Shown here: piece after piece, positions 8,849-17,463 of the stretch
Position numbering within the stretch: the stretch's first letter is position 1
How the letters are laid out: every line of letters begins with the position of its first letter
Virus record (IMG/VR): IMGVR_UViG_3300008448_000108
Coordinates: 1 to 54,704 of that record
Source: a virus
Reading direction: 5' to 3' (one strand)
Length of the DNA: 54,704 nucleotides
The notes under the pieces: model-generated
What the model saw: only the letters and a program-made list of their open reading frames with translations
Told to the model about the DNA's origin: nothing
The model's database searches: none
Made by a program: the position numbers and the translations under genes

Positions 8849-9045
8849 TTCTTATTCTCTTTCTTTTTTCCGAATGATGCGGACGAAACCTCGCCGCTTA
8901 AAGAATGAAGCTTATAAGGTTTTTTTGGCTTATAGCCCTGAACTATTTCTTGGGCAGAAAAAACCTTGCCACTAGAGTCTATATATCTAGACTGAGTAGA
9001 CGTTGCCTCCTGAGCTTTTTTAGATATAGTTTTTTTATTTGGCAT
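8845..9045 (-). CDS. Small basic hypothetical protein downstream of portal
   Basis: This is a 66-residue, strongly basic protein (Lys-rich at both ends, terminal GKKKENKK). It has an unusual six-G ribosome site (bases 9057-9052) six bases before ATG. That G-run can pair with the C-run at the end of the portal gene (see the hairpin at 9052-9104), so its translation may depend on ribosomes finishing the portal. No family is recognised. Confidence 0.6.
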   Translation of the reverse strand: MPNKKTISKKAQEATSTQSRYIDSSGKVFSAQEIVQGYKPKKPYKLHSLSGEVSSASFGKKKENKK

Positions 9046-9051
9046 AGCTAT

Positions 9052-9104
9052 CCCCCCTAAAATAAAGTTTAATTAATTACCATATTTCAATAATTTTATG
9101 GGGG
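9052..9104 (-). promoter_or_regulatory. Hairpin pairing portal 3' end with next gene's ribosome site
   Basis: On the minus-strand transcript, CCCCCATAAAAT at the portal's last codons can pair with ATTTTAGGGGGG, the G-run serving as ribosome site for the 66-residue gene. That gives five G-C pairs, one A-G mismatch and six A-T pairs around a 29-base loop. Such a structure would hide the ribosome site until a ribosome terminating on the portal opens it. The C-run is partly explained by proline codons, so the pairing may be partly accidental. Confidence 0.4.
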
Positions 9105-10832
9105 AGGTCCAGGTGGAGGACCACCTGGAGGTGGTGCGCCCATGTCTGGAGGACCGCCTGGAGGCCCACCAGGAGGCCCGCCTGGGGCTTCCATGCCAGG
9201 TAGCCCTGGAGGTGCTGCTCCGCCTGCTGCACCACCCTCAGGTGATTCTTGAATGACGCTATCCACATCAAGACCCTCAAGCTCTCGCAATCGCATAGTC
9301 TGTAGAGCTTCTGCTTGTTTTAGCTTTATTGTTTCATGAATTGCTTCTTCTTTTAGTCTACGTCTTTCTTCTTCATAGCTTAGTCCAAGGCTTCTGTAGA
9401 GCGTATGTAGAGATATCTGCTTATTTCCAACTAAGTTTGAAATGTTCTGAACATAATCACTCATATCATATAAATTCATATGATTAAAGTCTATAACTGG
9501 AACCTGCAATACTTTTTTACCATTCTGATAAATGAAAAAATCTTGCAACTCAGAAATGGGGGCAAAGATCTTTTGCTCCAGCCATTTCTTAATCATGTTT
9601 CTAAAGATATCATAACGCTGCCTTAAGACCTCTAGACCTACAGATGAGCTGGCATATGTTGCTCCTTCTTGATCCATTAGAGCTTTTGGCACCATAAGGC
9701 CAGCATAAAGATTAGCTAGAATATGCTCAACGTCTGTTCCTATCTCCATAACTCCGCCGTTATATCCTACACGCTCAATTGCAACTCCATCATGAGTTAC
9801 CAATTTAAAATCTTTATCATACTGGGCTTCTTCTAGAGCCATACGCATAGCTTCAATGTCACTTTGAGTTGGTCTATACTCTCCATTGCCAAGCTTAACC
9901 AAAGTCATTGGATTTATCATGCCATCGGCTTGGGCAAATTTAGATTCTCTTAGCTTATCATAAAGCATAAGATCTTTATAAACGGATACTATGATAGAGG
10001 TACCTCTAACATCATATGGTGAGCTTAACAGCTTAAGATGAGAAACGTTTATATTGTCTAAAGGAATGGTCTGGCCTTTTTTAACTGCATCAACAATATG
10101 GCTTGGTAATCTTTTCTTAAGAGTAATATCGGATGGCGCGCTGGAGTTAACCAATCTTTGTAGAGTAGCATCAGGTCTTAGTGATATTATAACTTGATCA
10201 CCAATTGCAGTTTTTTTAACATGAACGTAGTCAGGGTTTAATATAGTAATCCTTTTCCAAGATCCCAAATCTCTGTCTAGTTCTGCATATGGAAAGACCT
10301 CTCCCAACTTGAAGTATTCTAATGCCACACCATAAACTACAGAGTATAAATCTATTCTCTCTGCCATCTCCAAGAAGAACTCTTGAATTTCTTTTACAGG
10401 ATGAGAAATATTTATCTTACTAATTGGAAAGCTAGCATGTAAGTTTATAGCATTTCTAACTATAGGGTGTGTGTCATAAAATATTCTATTCCACGCGTTC
10501 ATTGTAACGCGATCTCTTGGGAGGTTTAGATTCGCAAGTTGAAATAGCGGAGAATAAACCTCTGGCCCCATCATATCTGTTAAGCCACGAGTTGTTGGAA
10601 GTGCAGAAGGACCTACCGTAGCCTTCTTTACCATGGCACCTTTAAAAGCAGGACTGTGTAAGATTGCTGCACCAGGTTTAGAGTTTTCTTCTGATGCTTC
10701 TTTCTTAATCTGAGCATCATGAATTTGGGCTCGTCGAAATTCAGATAATTTTTTCAAACTACCTGAAGATAAAGATTCCTGTACTGATTGTGCTGCAGAA
10801 TTAGATGGCCTACTAGTTCTTCTATCTGACAT
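9096..10832 (-). CDS. Portal protein
   Basis: This is a 578-residue protein forming, by family, the dodecameric vertex through which DNA is packaged. Features in order: a disordered Lys/Ser N-terminus (1-85), the portal core with NAWNRIFYDTHPIVRNAINLH and a helical region (100-400), a segment reading EGATYASSSVGLEVLRQRYDI typical of large-phage portals, a long helix (LSYEEERRRLKEEAIHETIKLKQAEA), and a Pro/Gly-rich tail (about 510-578) with repeated GGPPGGPP and PDMGAPPPGG. It lies directly downstream of the large terminase with an eight-base gap, the classic order. The Pro/Gly tail is not usual for portals and resembles a tract in the protease-scaffold protein. The start has GAGG upstream. 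Confidence 0.87.
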   Translation of the reverse strand: MSDRRTSRPSNSAAQSVQESLSSGSLKKLSEFRRAQIHDAQIKKEASEENSKPGAAILHSPAFKGAMVKKATVGPSALPTTRGLTDMMGPEVYSPLFQLANLNLPRDRVTMNAWNRIFYDTHPIVRNAINLHASFPISKINISHPVKEIQEFFLEMAERIDLYSVVYGVALEYFKLGEVFPYAELDRDLGSWKRITILNPDYVHVKKTAIGDQVIISLRPDATLQRLVNSSAPSDITLKKRLPSHIVDAVKKGQTIPLDNINVSHLKLLSSPYDVRGTSIIVSVYKDLMLYDKLRESKFAQADGMINPMTLVKLGNGEYRPTQSDIEAMRMALEEAQYDKDFKLVTHDGVAIERVGYNGGVMEIGTDVEHILANLYAGLMVPKALMDQEGATYASSSVGLEVLRQRYDIFRNMIKKWLEQKIFAPISELQDFFIYQNGKKVLQVPVIDFNHMNLYDMSDYVQNISNLVGNKQISLHTLYRSLGLSYEEERRRLKEEAIHETIKLKQAEALQTMRLRELEGLDVDSVIQESPEGGAAGGAAPPGLPGMEAPGGPPGGPPGGPPDMGAPPPGGPPPGPPP

Positions 10833-10840
10833 TTATAACC

Positions 10841-12622
10841 TCAAGTTCTTAAACGGGGAATATAAGCTAAGGATGGCTTTGGCATAGCTGATAGCTCTTT
10901 TGTACCAGGTTTAATAGTAAAACCCTGTGTAGAATCAAACTTCCATGCCATATAGGCATACATCAAAGCCATTAAGCCGTCATTTGGAGTTGAGCCTTTT
11001 ACATAAGTTTTAACTTCTTGCCCCCCACGATTTTTAATTGCGACACCCATTGATGTACAATGGTCTATCAACCACTCTACATATTCATAGCTTTTCCAAG
11101 GAAATCTAACCTTTCCTTTTTTCATTTTATCAAACAATTCTTCAACCATTAAATCTTTATTATAGCTAATCATTAATTCATCTTCTCTATACTTTATTGG
11201 ATTTAGTAATGCTCCGCTACCCTGCGCACCAATAAATCTATCACCAAGACCATCTACCATCTGAACTTCTCGCACAACATCCTGCCCGAAGAAAAAGTCA
11301 GATACACCACGTCTTACAGAAAATCTTTTAAATAACTCATTAATAGTTGCTTTTTTATAAGCGAAAGTTCTTTCCTTCAAAATGTGCGCGTGCTCTATCT
11401 GTAATGTTCCACCACCAACATCAGAGAGAATAACCGCACAAGAATATGATTGCCCCCTAGAATCTTCCTCTGTTTTATCTCCCCAGTCTATACCAAGATA
11501 TGTTGGCCTATCTCGAGCTTCAATTTTTTTTGCAAATTCTCTATCTGGATCTTTACAGTAAGCCTCAATATGCGCTCTGGTTAAAGGCATGCCAACGCTA
11601 GCATAAAACTCACCTATAACTTCATTATTCCATACTCTTTCAGATTGATTTGGATTATTTTCTGGCATTAGAGAATTGATATATTCCCTATTAAGGTATG
11701 GAATATACAACTGATTTATATGAAATCCAACATATTTAGCCTCATCCTCATTTCTTGAGGCTACCCACTTACCCTTTTCTATAGCATCAATTTTATGTTG
11801 AACGAATCCACATATAGGACACGTTATGTCAAATCCAGATATCCAAATTTTCTTCCAGCCATCATCATTAGGCTGATAGAATGGAAATGTTTTTTCACAG
11901 TTTTTGCAACCTAAATGATAATATCTTTGATCGGACATCTCCCAGGTTACTTCGAACCAACTACCCTTTTCCTTTGGAGTCCCAAAGTATACTTGAACCC
12001 CCCTACCAACTGGACCATACTTTGCTGCCGTCAATGTTTTGGTTGCATTACCTATAGCAAGTCCCATCATATCTTGTATTTCGTCAAAAAAGGCAACATC
12101 AAGCGTCATACCACGAACTCGGTCGGCATCTGCGCCAATGCTTTCTACCCAAAGAGTTCCGGTATTGAATTGCTTCATGGTTAAGTTATCTACAGCATTA
12201 GATGTCTTTAACTTGTTTTTATTTACAAGATCATCTTTAGTGCTTCTTATTAAACCTTCTAATTTGTCCTGAGTAAATCTTTTAACCTGAGCTAGAGCTG
12301 GAAATAAATGAGCCACTCTAATTGGAGGATTTACAAAGAGGCCGCTGTTTGTAAAATATATATCTAAAGCACCAGCCATCATGGTTGCGCCAACCTGACG
12401 GCCTTTTTTGATTACAACAGGTTTGCCATCGCGTTTAGAAGCCTGAAGGGCAACGTATCTATATACGTCAGCCATAAACTTCCATCCATTTCCAATAATA
12501 CGAAAGGGCTCACCATCCAGAGTTAAATTGTTCTGAATAAAGTGAGCCGGATCATAGTCTAGGAATGTTGTCTTTAGCTGAGAGAATATTTTATTTTGTT
12601 CTTGCTTTACGTCAACTGCCAT
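10841..12622 (-). CDS. terL: Terminase large subunit (packaging ATPase and nuclease)
   Basis: This is a 593-residue protein that cuts concatemeric DNA and pumps it into proheads through the portal. Seen directly: a Walker-A variant KGRQVGAT (residues 73-80), Walker B VAFFDE with Asp180/Glu181, a four-cysteine zinc-finger-like insert (C239, C242, C268, C271), and a C-terminal RNase H-like nuclease starting YLGIDWGD (Asp379) and ending in a PNDGLMALMYAYMA helix with the later acidic residue. The four-cysteine insert between ATPase and nuclease is like GpA-type terminases. It lies immediately upstream of the portal gene. Unlike the polymerase gene it is intact, with no intein. Confidence 0.93.
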   Translation of the reverse strand: MAVDVKQEQNKIFSQLKTTFLDYDPAHFIQNNLTLDGEPFRIIGNGWKFMADVYRYVALQASKRDGKPVVIKKGRQVGATMMAGALDIYFTNSGLFVNPPIRVAHLFPALAQVKRFTQDKLEGLIRSTKDDLVNKNKLKTSNAVDNLTMKQFNTGTLWVESIGADADRVRGMTLDVAFFDEIQDMMGLAIGNATKTLTAAKYGPVGRGVQVYFGTPKEKGSWFEVTWEMSDQRYYHLGCKNCEKTFPFYQPNDDGWKKIWISGFDITCPICGFVQHKIDAIEKGKWVASRNEDEAKYVGFHINQLYIPYLNREYINSLMPENNPNQSERVWNNEVIGEFYASVGMPLTRAHIEAYCKDPDREFAKKIEARDRPTYLGIDWGDKTEEDSRGQSYSCAVILSDVGGGTLQIEHAHILKERTFAYKKATINELFKRFSVRRGVSDFFFGQDVVREVQMVDGLGDRFIGAQGSGALLNPIKYREDELMISYNKDLMVEELFDKMKKGKVRFPWKSYEYVEWLIDHCTSMGVAIKNRGGQEVKTYVKGSTPNDGLMALMYAYMAWKFDSTQGFTIKPGTKELSAMPKPSLAYIPRLRT

Positions 12623-12633
12623 ACAGATTCCTT

Positions 12634-13338
12634 TTAGGAACGATGTGGCTCCGCATGATTATAATATTCGGCAATGTCTATCTTAGAATCAGTTAGAGAA
12701 TTAGAATCCATTGGGACGTAATAAATTAAATGATTATGATCATCATGACCAGCGGAAGAAATAAGCTTTTCTACAAAACTCATTAATTTTCCTTGATCAA
12801 TCTTATTGCTAATATTATTATACTTTAGCCCATCTACCTCTTTGCACCTAGATAGTACAGTCATGGGATCCAAGTGTGGTTGATCTTGAATCATGGATGT
12901 TATATAGTTTAAGATATTTTGCATGATTGCAATATCTTCTTTATTTTTTCCTTTTAATTTCTTTTTTGGACCATCTTTCTTGCTTGCAGTTTTGGTTTGG
13001 CAACCACAGGATCCTTCTGCTGCCTTACAGTTGCAGTCTCCTTTACATTTTTTACATTTTGTACCGCAACCACAACCTGTATCACCTTCTTTGGAGCTAG
13101 TCTTTTCGATTTCATTAACAATTTTTTTTGCTAAATCAAATCCAACTCGCTCTTTTATGTCTGCAAGCTTTTCTTCTATTGAGTTAAACTTTTTCTGTTT
13201 ATAATTTTTATTTATATAATCTTTCAAGTAATCGACATTGTGTGCTTTTTTATCTAAATCATGAGCAAATTCATATAGCCAAAAAGCGGTAGTCTTATTT
13301 GTCTCAACTTGATCATGGCGGGTTATTCTATTCTTCAT
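12634..13338 (-). CDS. Hypothetical protein with metallothionein-like cysteine cluster
   Basis: This is a 234-residue protein with helical N- and C-terminal parts. About residues 87-115 contain eleven cysteines in about 28 residues (GCGCGTKCKKCKGDCNCKA then GSCGCQ), resembling a metallothionein or an elaborate zinc site. The C-terminal part has a His-rich AGHDDHNHL. Basic Lys runs follow the Cys cluster. It sits between terminase and an acidic unknown protein in the head operon. Metal binding is a fair inference from the cysteine density; the purpose is unknown. Confidence 0.65.
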   Translation of the reverse strand: MKNRITRHDQVETNKTTAFWLYEFAHDLDKKAHNVDYLKDYINKNYKQKKFNSIEEKLADIKERVGFDLAKKIVNEIEKTSSKEGDTGCGCGTKCKKCKGDCNCKAAEGSCGCQTKTASKKDGPKKKLKGKNKEDIAIMQNILNYITSMIQDQPHLDPMTVLSRCKEVDGLKYNNISNKIDQGKLMSFVEKLISSAGHDDHNHLIYYVPMDSNSLTDSKIDIAEYYNHAEPHRS

Positions 13339-13346
13339 GGTAATCC

Positions 13347-14459
13347 CTAGGCGAAATAATTCTTAATGAAATCAACGCCTTGAGCACTCTCATCTTTCTT
13401 ATCAGATTTACCAATAGTACCTCTATCCTTAAAGATTGGGTGCCCCATATCGCGGAGAATTTGCATGATTGCAAGCTCTTCTCTTTCATTTATAGAATAT
13501 TTTTTCTTTAAAAATTGATAAACATCTTCAAATGGTTTTCCGGCAGAAACCACAGCGTTAGTTAAAATGCCAGTAATAGCTCTTTCAAAAGGTGTCATTA
13601 CCATATTTATTTTTGGTGTTGATGCAACCTTGTTAAGTTCTGCAACCTTTTGCATCTCGGAGCCATCATCATCTTCTGATGCTCTTTTGTTTCTCTTTTT
13701 GTTAAGATGCTTTATGTGATCTTTTAACATGGCAACATCTTTTACTAAATTTACTCTAATATCCTCTAGTTTTGGAATATCAAGAATATCTTCCGAGTCA
13801 GCTCTTAAAGCTTCTGATATTTCTTTATTTAATTTATTTAAGAACATTACGGCTCTTTCACAACCAAGTGTTGAAGTGCCATCATGCTTTGGAATTCCAC
13901 CTGGATACTGATTGGATATATAAACCATGAATTGCTTTGGATCTCTATCGTTCTCCCAGTCAGTTTCCTTCTTTGAGTCCTCATCTTCTTCTGGTTCTTC
14001 TACAATGACAACATCAACACCGGGTAGCTTCTTACCAATTTCTTCTAGAACTTCTTCGGCATCATCACCTTCTATTACAACCTGCCCTTCTCCCACCATT
14101 TCACCATCTTCGGGGTAATCAAAGTGCTCATGCTCTACGGTTTCAAGGTAATCATCAGATTCGTAATCTTCAAGATCCTCTGAATAAACTCCAAGCTGAC
14201 CAACACCTCTGCCTTCACGACCCAATAAAAAATCTTTTGCATAGTCAGCATTTGATTCTGTATAATATACATCCATAGCACTATTAGACATGGCATCTGG
14301 AGATTCTGTGGCAATAACTCCATGACCTAACCCAGCATCACCCTCTAGAGGTAGATCTTCAGAATAGCCAACGTGTTGGGCAACTTTCTTTTTGGGCCTA
14401 TAAAAATATGAATCTTTATCCATAACTTCTTTATATTCTACTGATGTATACTTTGACAT
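13347..14459 (-). CDS. Acidic hypothetical head-region protein
   Basis: This is a 370-residue protein. The first 170 residues are acidic and probably disordered (EDLEDYESDDYLETVEHEH, EEPEEDEDSKKE), including a short DDAEEVLEEIGKKLPGVDVVIVEE fold-like segment. The C-terminal half is helical with RASEDDDG and a conserved-looking ERAITGILTNAVVSAGKPF region. The EEL(A)IMQIL segment near the end resembles EDIAIMQNIL in the adjacent 234-residue protein, so the two may share a small domain. GGAGAG precedes the start. No family is recognised; scaffold or terminase-accessory roles are possible by position. Confidence 0.65.
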   Translation of the reverse strand: MSKYTSVEYKEVMDKDSYFYRPKKKVAQHVGYSEDLPLEGDAGLGHGVIATESPDAMSNSAMDVYYTESNADYAKDFLLGREGRGVGQLGVYSEDLEDYESDDYLETVEHEHFDYPEDGEMVGEGQVVIEGDDAEEVLEEIGKKLPGVDVVIVEEPEEDEDSKKETDWENDRDPKQFMVYISNQYPGGIPKHDGTSTLGCERAVMFLNKLNKEISEALRADSEDILDIPKLEDIRVNLVKDVAMLKDHIKHLNKKRNKRASEDDDGSEMQKVAELNKVASTPKINMVMTPFERAITGILTNAVVSAGKPFEDVYQFLKKKYSINEREELAIMQILRDMGHPIFKDRGTIGKSDKKDESAQGVDFIKNYFA

Positions 14460-14467
14460 AAACTCTC

Positions 14468-14710
14468 CTATCCATAAAAGCTAAGTATTCCGGTCCAAGT
14501 TCTTGAAATATTATTATCTGCAGATTCTGTTTCTGGAAATTGATTTTGTGACATTGGCATAGCTGAGTTGGCTATCGTAGGTCCTATTACAAGTGGGCTT
14601 CCACCAAGTGGGATGCTTAGATGTTCTAACAACTCATCTAAAGTCATATCATACGAATCATTTTCCTCAAAATCCTCATCTTCTGAATAAGATATTTCAG
14701 TACTCTTCAT
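14468..14710 (-). CDS. Small acidic hypothetical protein
   Basis: This encodes 80 residues. The N-terminal 30 are very acidic (SEDEDFEENDSYD), and the rest is Pro/Ser/Gly-containing with no strong secondary structure. A GAGGAAAT ribosome site precedes ATG. It follows the nucleotidyltransferase gene after a 70-base AT-rich gap containing a direct repeat. No family is recognised. Confidence 0.6.
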   Translation of the reverse strand: MKSTEISYSEDEDFEENDSYDMTLDELLEHLSIPLGGSPLVIGPTIANSAMPMSQNQFPETESADNNISRTWTGILSFYG

Positions 14711-14763
14711 TATTTCCTCATTATTATTAACTATTAGTAGTTGAATTACATATTAGAATGCTG

Positions 14764-14787
14764 ATATTAATTTCAAAATATTAATTT
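14764..14787. repeat. Short direct repeat ATATTAATTT x2
   Basis: Two identical 10-base units separated by four bases overlap the stop of the nucleotidyltransferase gene in the intergenic gap. It could be an operator-like site for the downstream genes or chance in AT-rich DNA. Confidence 0.3.
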
Positions 14788-15542
14788 TTAAAATAATCAG
14801 CTAAGTATTTTTTAGCTATAAGCAGCTCTTTAAACCTTCCAGCCAAAGGCACACTGTTAAACAAATCTAATTCTTTTAAAGACTCTATTGTTTTCTTTTC
14901 ATTTTCTAGGAGTGCCTTGTTGAGCTTAACTGTTGCGTATTTATCTTTTATATTTTTTGAGCTAAATAACTCTTTATTTTCTTTGGCAAACTTTATTATC
15001 TCTGGAGCGATAGTAAAGTCATATCTAGCAGCAAGATTTATTGCTCTATATATTCTCCTAGGATCATCTCGAAATGTTATTTCTGGAGGAACTGGTGTTC
15101 TGACTATTCTATTCTTAATATCATTAAAGCCCATCTTAGTGGGATCAAATATTTTTCCAGTTCGAAGATCTTGATGTAGGGTATTCATAGTAAAGTCTCT
15201 ACTATAAACTTCCAGAAGCATGATATTATCTATCCGTTTAGATAAGTAGTTTTTAACTCCCTCAGAAATAAAGTGACTGGAGAAGTCTATATCATATTTA
15301 TCTGCGAAAACTGTAACGTGAGTATCCTCAGAAACTTCAAAAACTTCATTAATTTTATCTGCAAACAATATTCCTAGTCGCAAAGAATCATTAGAGTTTG
15401 TTGTAATGTCAACATCTGTTGTTTTTATATTTGGTATTTTAAGATAAATATCCCTAGGTACGCCACCAACAATATATGGCTTATATATTTTATATCTTTC
15501 AGCAAGTTCATATATTGTTTTTAGAATGTACTTTAAACTCAT
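14781..15542 (-). CDS. CCA-adding enzyme / poly(A) polymerase-like nucleotidyltransferase
   Basis: This is a 253-residue class II nucleotidyltransferase. Seen in order: VGGVPRD (residues 25-31, normally GGxVRD), catalytic TDVDITT (Asp43, Asp45), RDFTMNTL, FDP, and the neck motif DDPRRIYRAINLAARYDF. These are the hallmark motifs of tRNA nucleotidyltransferases and bacterial poly(A) polymerases. At 253 residues it keeps head and neck but lacks most of the C-terminal tRNA-binding body of the usual ~400-residue enzyme. The likely reaction is addition of C/A residues to RNA 3' ends, for example repair of tRNAs, but substrate is not determined by the sequence. It is unexpected inside the head-gene block. 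Confidence 0.85.
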   Translation of the reverse strand: MSLKYILKTIYELAERYKIYKPYIVGGVPRDIYLKIPNIKTTDVDITTNSNDSLRLGILFADKINEVFEVSEDTHVTVFADKYDIDFSSHFISEGVKNYLSKRIDNIMLLEVYSRDFTMNTLHQDLRTGKIFDPTKMGFNDIKNRIVRTPVPPEITFRDDPRRIYRAINLAARYDFTIAPEIIKFAKENKELFSSKNIKDKYATVKLNKALLENEKKTIESLKELDLFNSVPLAGRFKELLIAKKYLADYFKN

Positions 15543-15551
15543 TTGTTAATC

Positions 15552-17204
15552 CTATGGTGTATTTCCTGGTGGAAGTGGCTCTGTTGTTGCTTGGCCCTGT
15601 GTTAATCCAGCCTGCTGAACTCCTTCCTGAGTTGCTCCGGGGCCCTTGCTTGCTTCTGGAGTGGTAGGTTGTGCTTCTCCTTCTTCGGCTGCGGCACCTT
15701 CTGTTGTTGCAGCATAAGCTTCGCCTTCTGCAATGCCTCGGTTAACTTCTTTCATAGTTTTACCAATCAGCTCTTTCTTCTTGGAATCAGAAATCTCCAT
15801 AATGCTCTTGCCGCTTGAAAGCATGCCTAACATCTTGGTAACGCGAGTTAGAGCATATGAGTAAGCATCAATGAGCTTACTTTGAGCTTCAGCAAGCTCT
15901 GGGAACATTGGAGCGATGCCAATCTTATCAAGTATGATATCGAATTCAGCCAATAGTCTAATTGTACGACGATCAGAAAGTCTGCTGGCTATATCCTCTA
16001 GCTTTGCAACGGCGTCGCCCAAGTCTAAATCTCCAGATAGCTCTGTATACTCTTCCTTCTTAGACTCTTTTATTGGGCTTAGTGCTCTTTCCAAGGGGGT
16101 TGCGCCTGCCTCTGCGGAAGGTGGAGCAGAAGCCTCTGGCGATGAGGGGGTAGCACCATCAGGAGTAGCGGCGGGAGCCTCAGCAGGGGCCGCTGGAGCT
16201 TCGGCAGGGGCAGCGGGAGCAGGCTGCGCAGGTGGTGCAGCAACTGCATCAACCTGGGACTGAGATTCTGCAGCTTGAGCATACTTATATAATTCTTGAT
16301 ATCCTTTATCAAATCCTAATTTTCTAAAGCGATCAGCATATTTATATGCCAAGTCTGATGCGGTTGAAACATTTCTTATTCCAACAACCTCTATTGAAAA
16401 TTGATGCAAAAGCTGGAGCAAATCTTTTTGTAACTTTGGATCTATATATTCTTCGCCATTTACTAGAAGTTTGTTTGCAGATCTAATTGCTCTATTTAAG
16501 CTATTTCTCCACTTCTTGTAATCTTCCAAGGACTTTGCAACTTCCTGCTCTGCCTCTTCGTCTTTTTCCTTCTCTTCTTGAATTGCATTACTCTTCTGCT
16601 TTGCATCTTGGAATACTAATGATGGGATTACTGCATTGGACTGATATGGACTGGCTGGAGGAGATACGGAAAACTGAAATGCAGTTTTTGAAATTTTACC
16701 CTTCTTGCTATATTTAAGATGCTCTCCAGTTTGATAGTACTTCACCCATCTTTTAAATTTCTCATCTTCGCCAGATTTAGTATCTAAAGTTTTTGAATAA
16801 TATTCTATTGCATCACCGAGATCCATTTTACCGGATCCATACTTATCATAAATTTTATAGACTAGCTCTGCCCATTTACTTATATCGTACTCTCCATCAA
16901 ACTCTAAGTTATCAATTCGTGGGTAGGCAACCTTTTTTAAGTTCTTAGATTCAGATAGGGCCGTAAACAATAGGTAAAAATAATCGTTCTTGTTAGAAAG
17001 ACTTGGGACGCCATCTCTTTTTAAAAATGCATTTTTAACCAAGTTAATATTTAGGCTATTGCCATATACAGATTCTGCAATGTTATGTAAATTTGCAAGA
17101 ACTTCCATATCCTTAGAAGAAGTTACTTCTAGATCAGGATATAAAATCATAACCTTTTTTACTTGGGCATTTCTATGATGGGCTGCTTGATTTTGCTTCT
17201 TCAT
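15552..17204 (-). CDS. Large hypothetical head-region protein with Ala/Pro-rich linker
   Basis: This is a 550-residue protein. Residues 1-180 are helical with KKVAYPRID; 200-320 are helical and charged; 325-375 form a long Ala/Pro/Glu linker (PAQPAPAAPAEAPAAPAEAP); 380-490 are helical again; and the C-terminus is Ala/Thr/Glu/Gly-rich. The start has GAGGAA and overlaps the upstream gene by 32 bases. The architecture of two helical domains joined by a Pro-rich linker, plus its place beside terminase genes, suggests a virion or assembly protein. No recognised family. Confidence 0.7.
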   Translation of the reverse strand: MKKQNQAAHHRNAQVKKVMILYPDLEVTSSKDMEVLANLHNIAESVYGNSLNINLVKNAFLKRDGVPSLSNKNDYFYLLFTALSESKNLKKVAYPRIDNLEFDGEYDISKWAELVYKIYDKYGSGKMDLGDAIEYYSKTLDTKSGEDEKFKRWVKYYQTGEHLKYSKKGKISKTAFQFSVSPPASPYQSNAVIPSLVFQDAKQKSNAIQEEKEKDEEAEQEVAKSLEDYKKWRNSLNRAIRSANKLLVNGEEYIDPKLQKDLLQLLHQFSIEVVGIRNVSTASDLAYKYADRFRKLGFDKGYQELYKYAQAAESQSQVDAVAAPPAQPAPAAPAEAPAAPAEAPAATPDGATPSSPEASAPPSAEAGATPLERALSPIKESKKEEYTELSGDLDLGDAVAKLEDIASRLSDRRTIRLLAEFDIILDKIGIAPMFPELAEAQSKLIDAYSYALTRVTKMLGMLSSGKSIMEISDSKKKELIGKTMKEVNRGIAEGEAYAATTEGAAAEEGEAQPTTPEASKGPGATQEGVQQAGLTQGQATTEPLPPGNTP

Positions 17205-17463
17205 TATATTCCTCTAAAACTTTTAATGTATTTTCAATTTTTCTAATTCTAGATAACCATTTAGCTCTATCTATACTTCCATCTTTAGTATCTTGGACTT
17301 GTTTAGCTATAGAATTTATAAAAATTTCTAAATGAGAATTAGGAACATCCTTGTCTAGATAAAAGCTATTCATGCTATCTTTTATCCATTTCTTAAATGA
17401 TTGTTTTGATTCTAAATTTTGATATTTTAGTCTTTCAATATTTGGTTTAGAATTCTGAGACAT
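17173..17463 (-). CDS. Small helical hypothetical protein
   Basis: This is a 96-residue charged, helical protein overlapping both neighbours (31-32 bases downstream, 17 bases upstream), which implies translational coupling in one transcript. It has no cysteines or recognisable motifs. It may be an accessory to the candidate small terminase encoded just upstream. Confidence 0.65.
   Translation of the reverse strand: MSQNSKPNIERLKYQNLESKQSFKKWIKDSMNSFYLDKDVPNSHLEIFINSIAKQVQDTKDGSIDRAKWLSRIRKIENTLKVLEEYNEEAKSSSPS

Noticed and set aside
10841-12622. A split intein in the terminase, as known in some metagenomic phages
   Set aside because: The terminase is complete with all motifs in one frame and no intein blocks.
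15916-16263. Plus-strand Ala/Gly-rich ORF of 115 codons
   Set aside because: Antisense of the Ala/Pro linker of the minus-strand gene; composition is a mirror of that linker.
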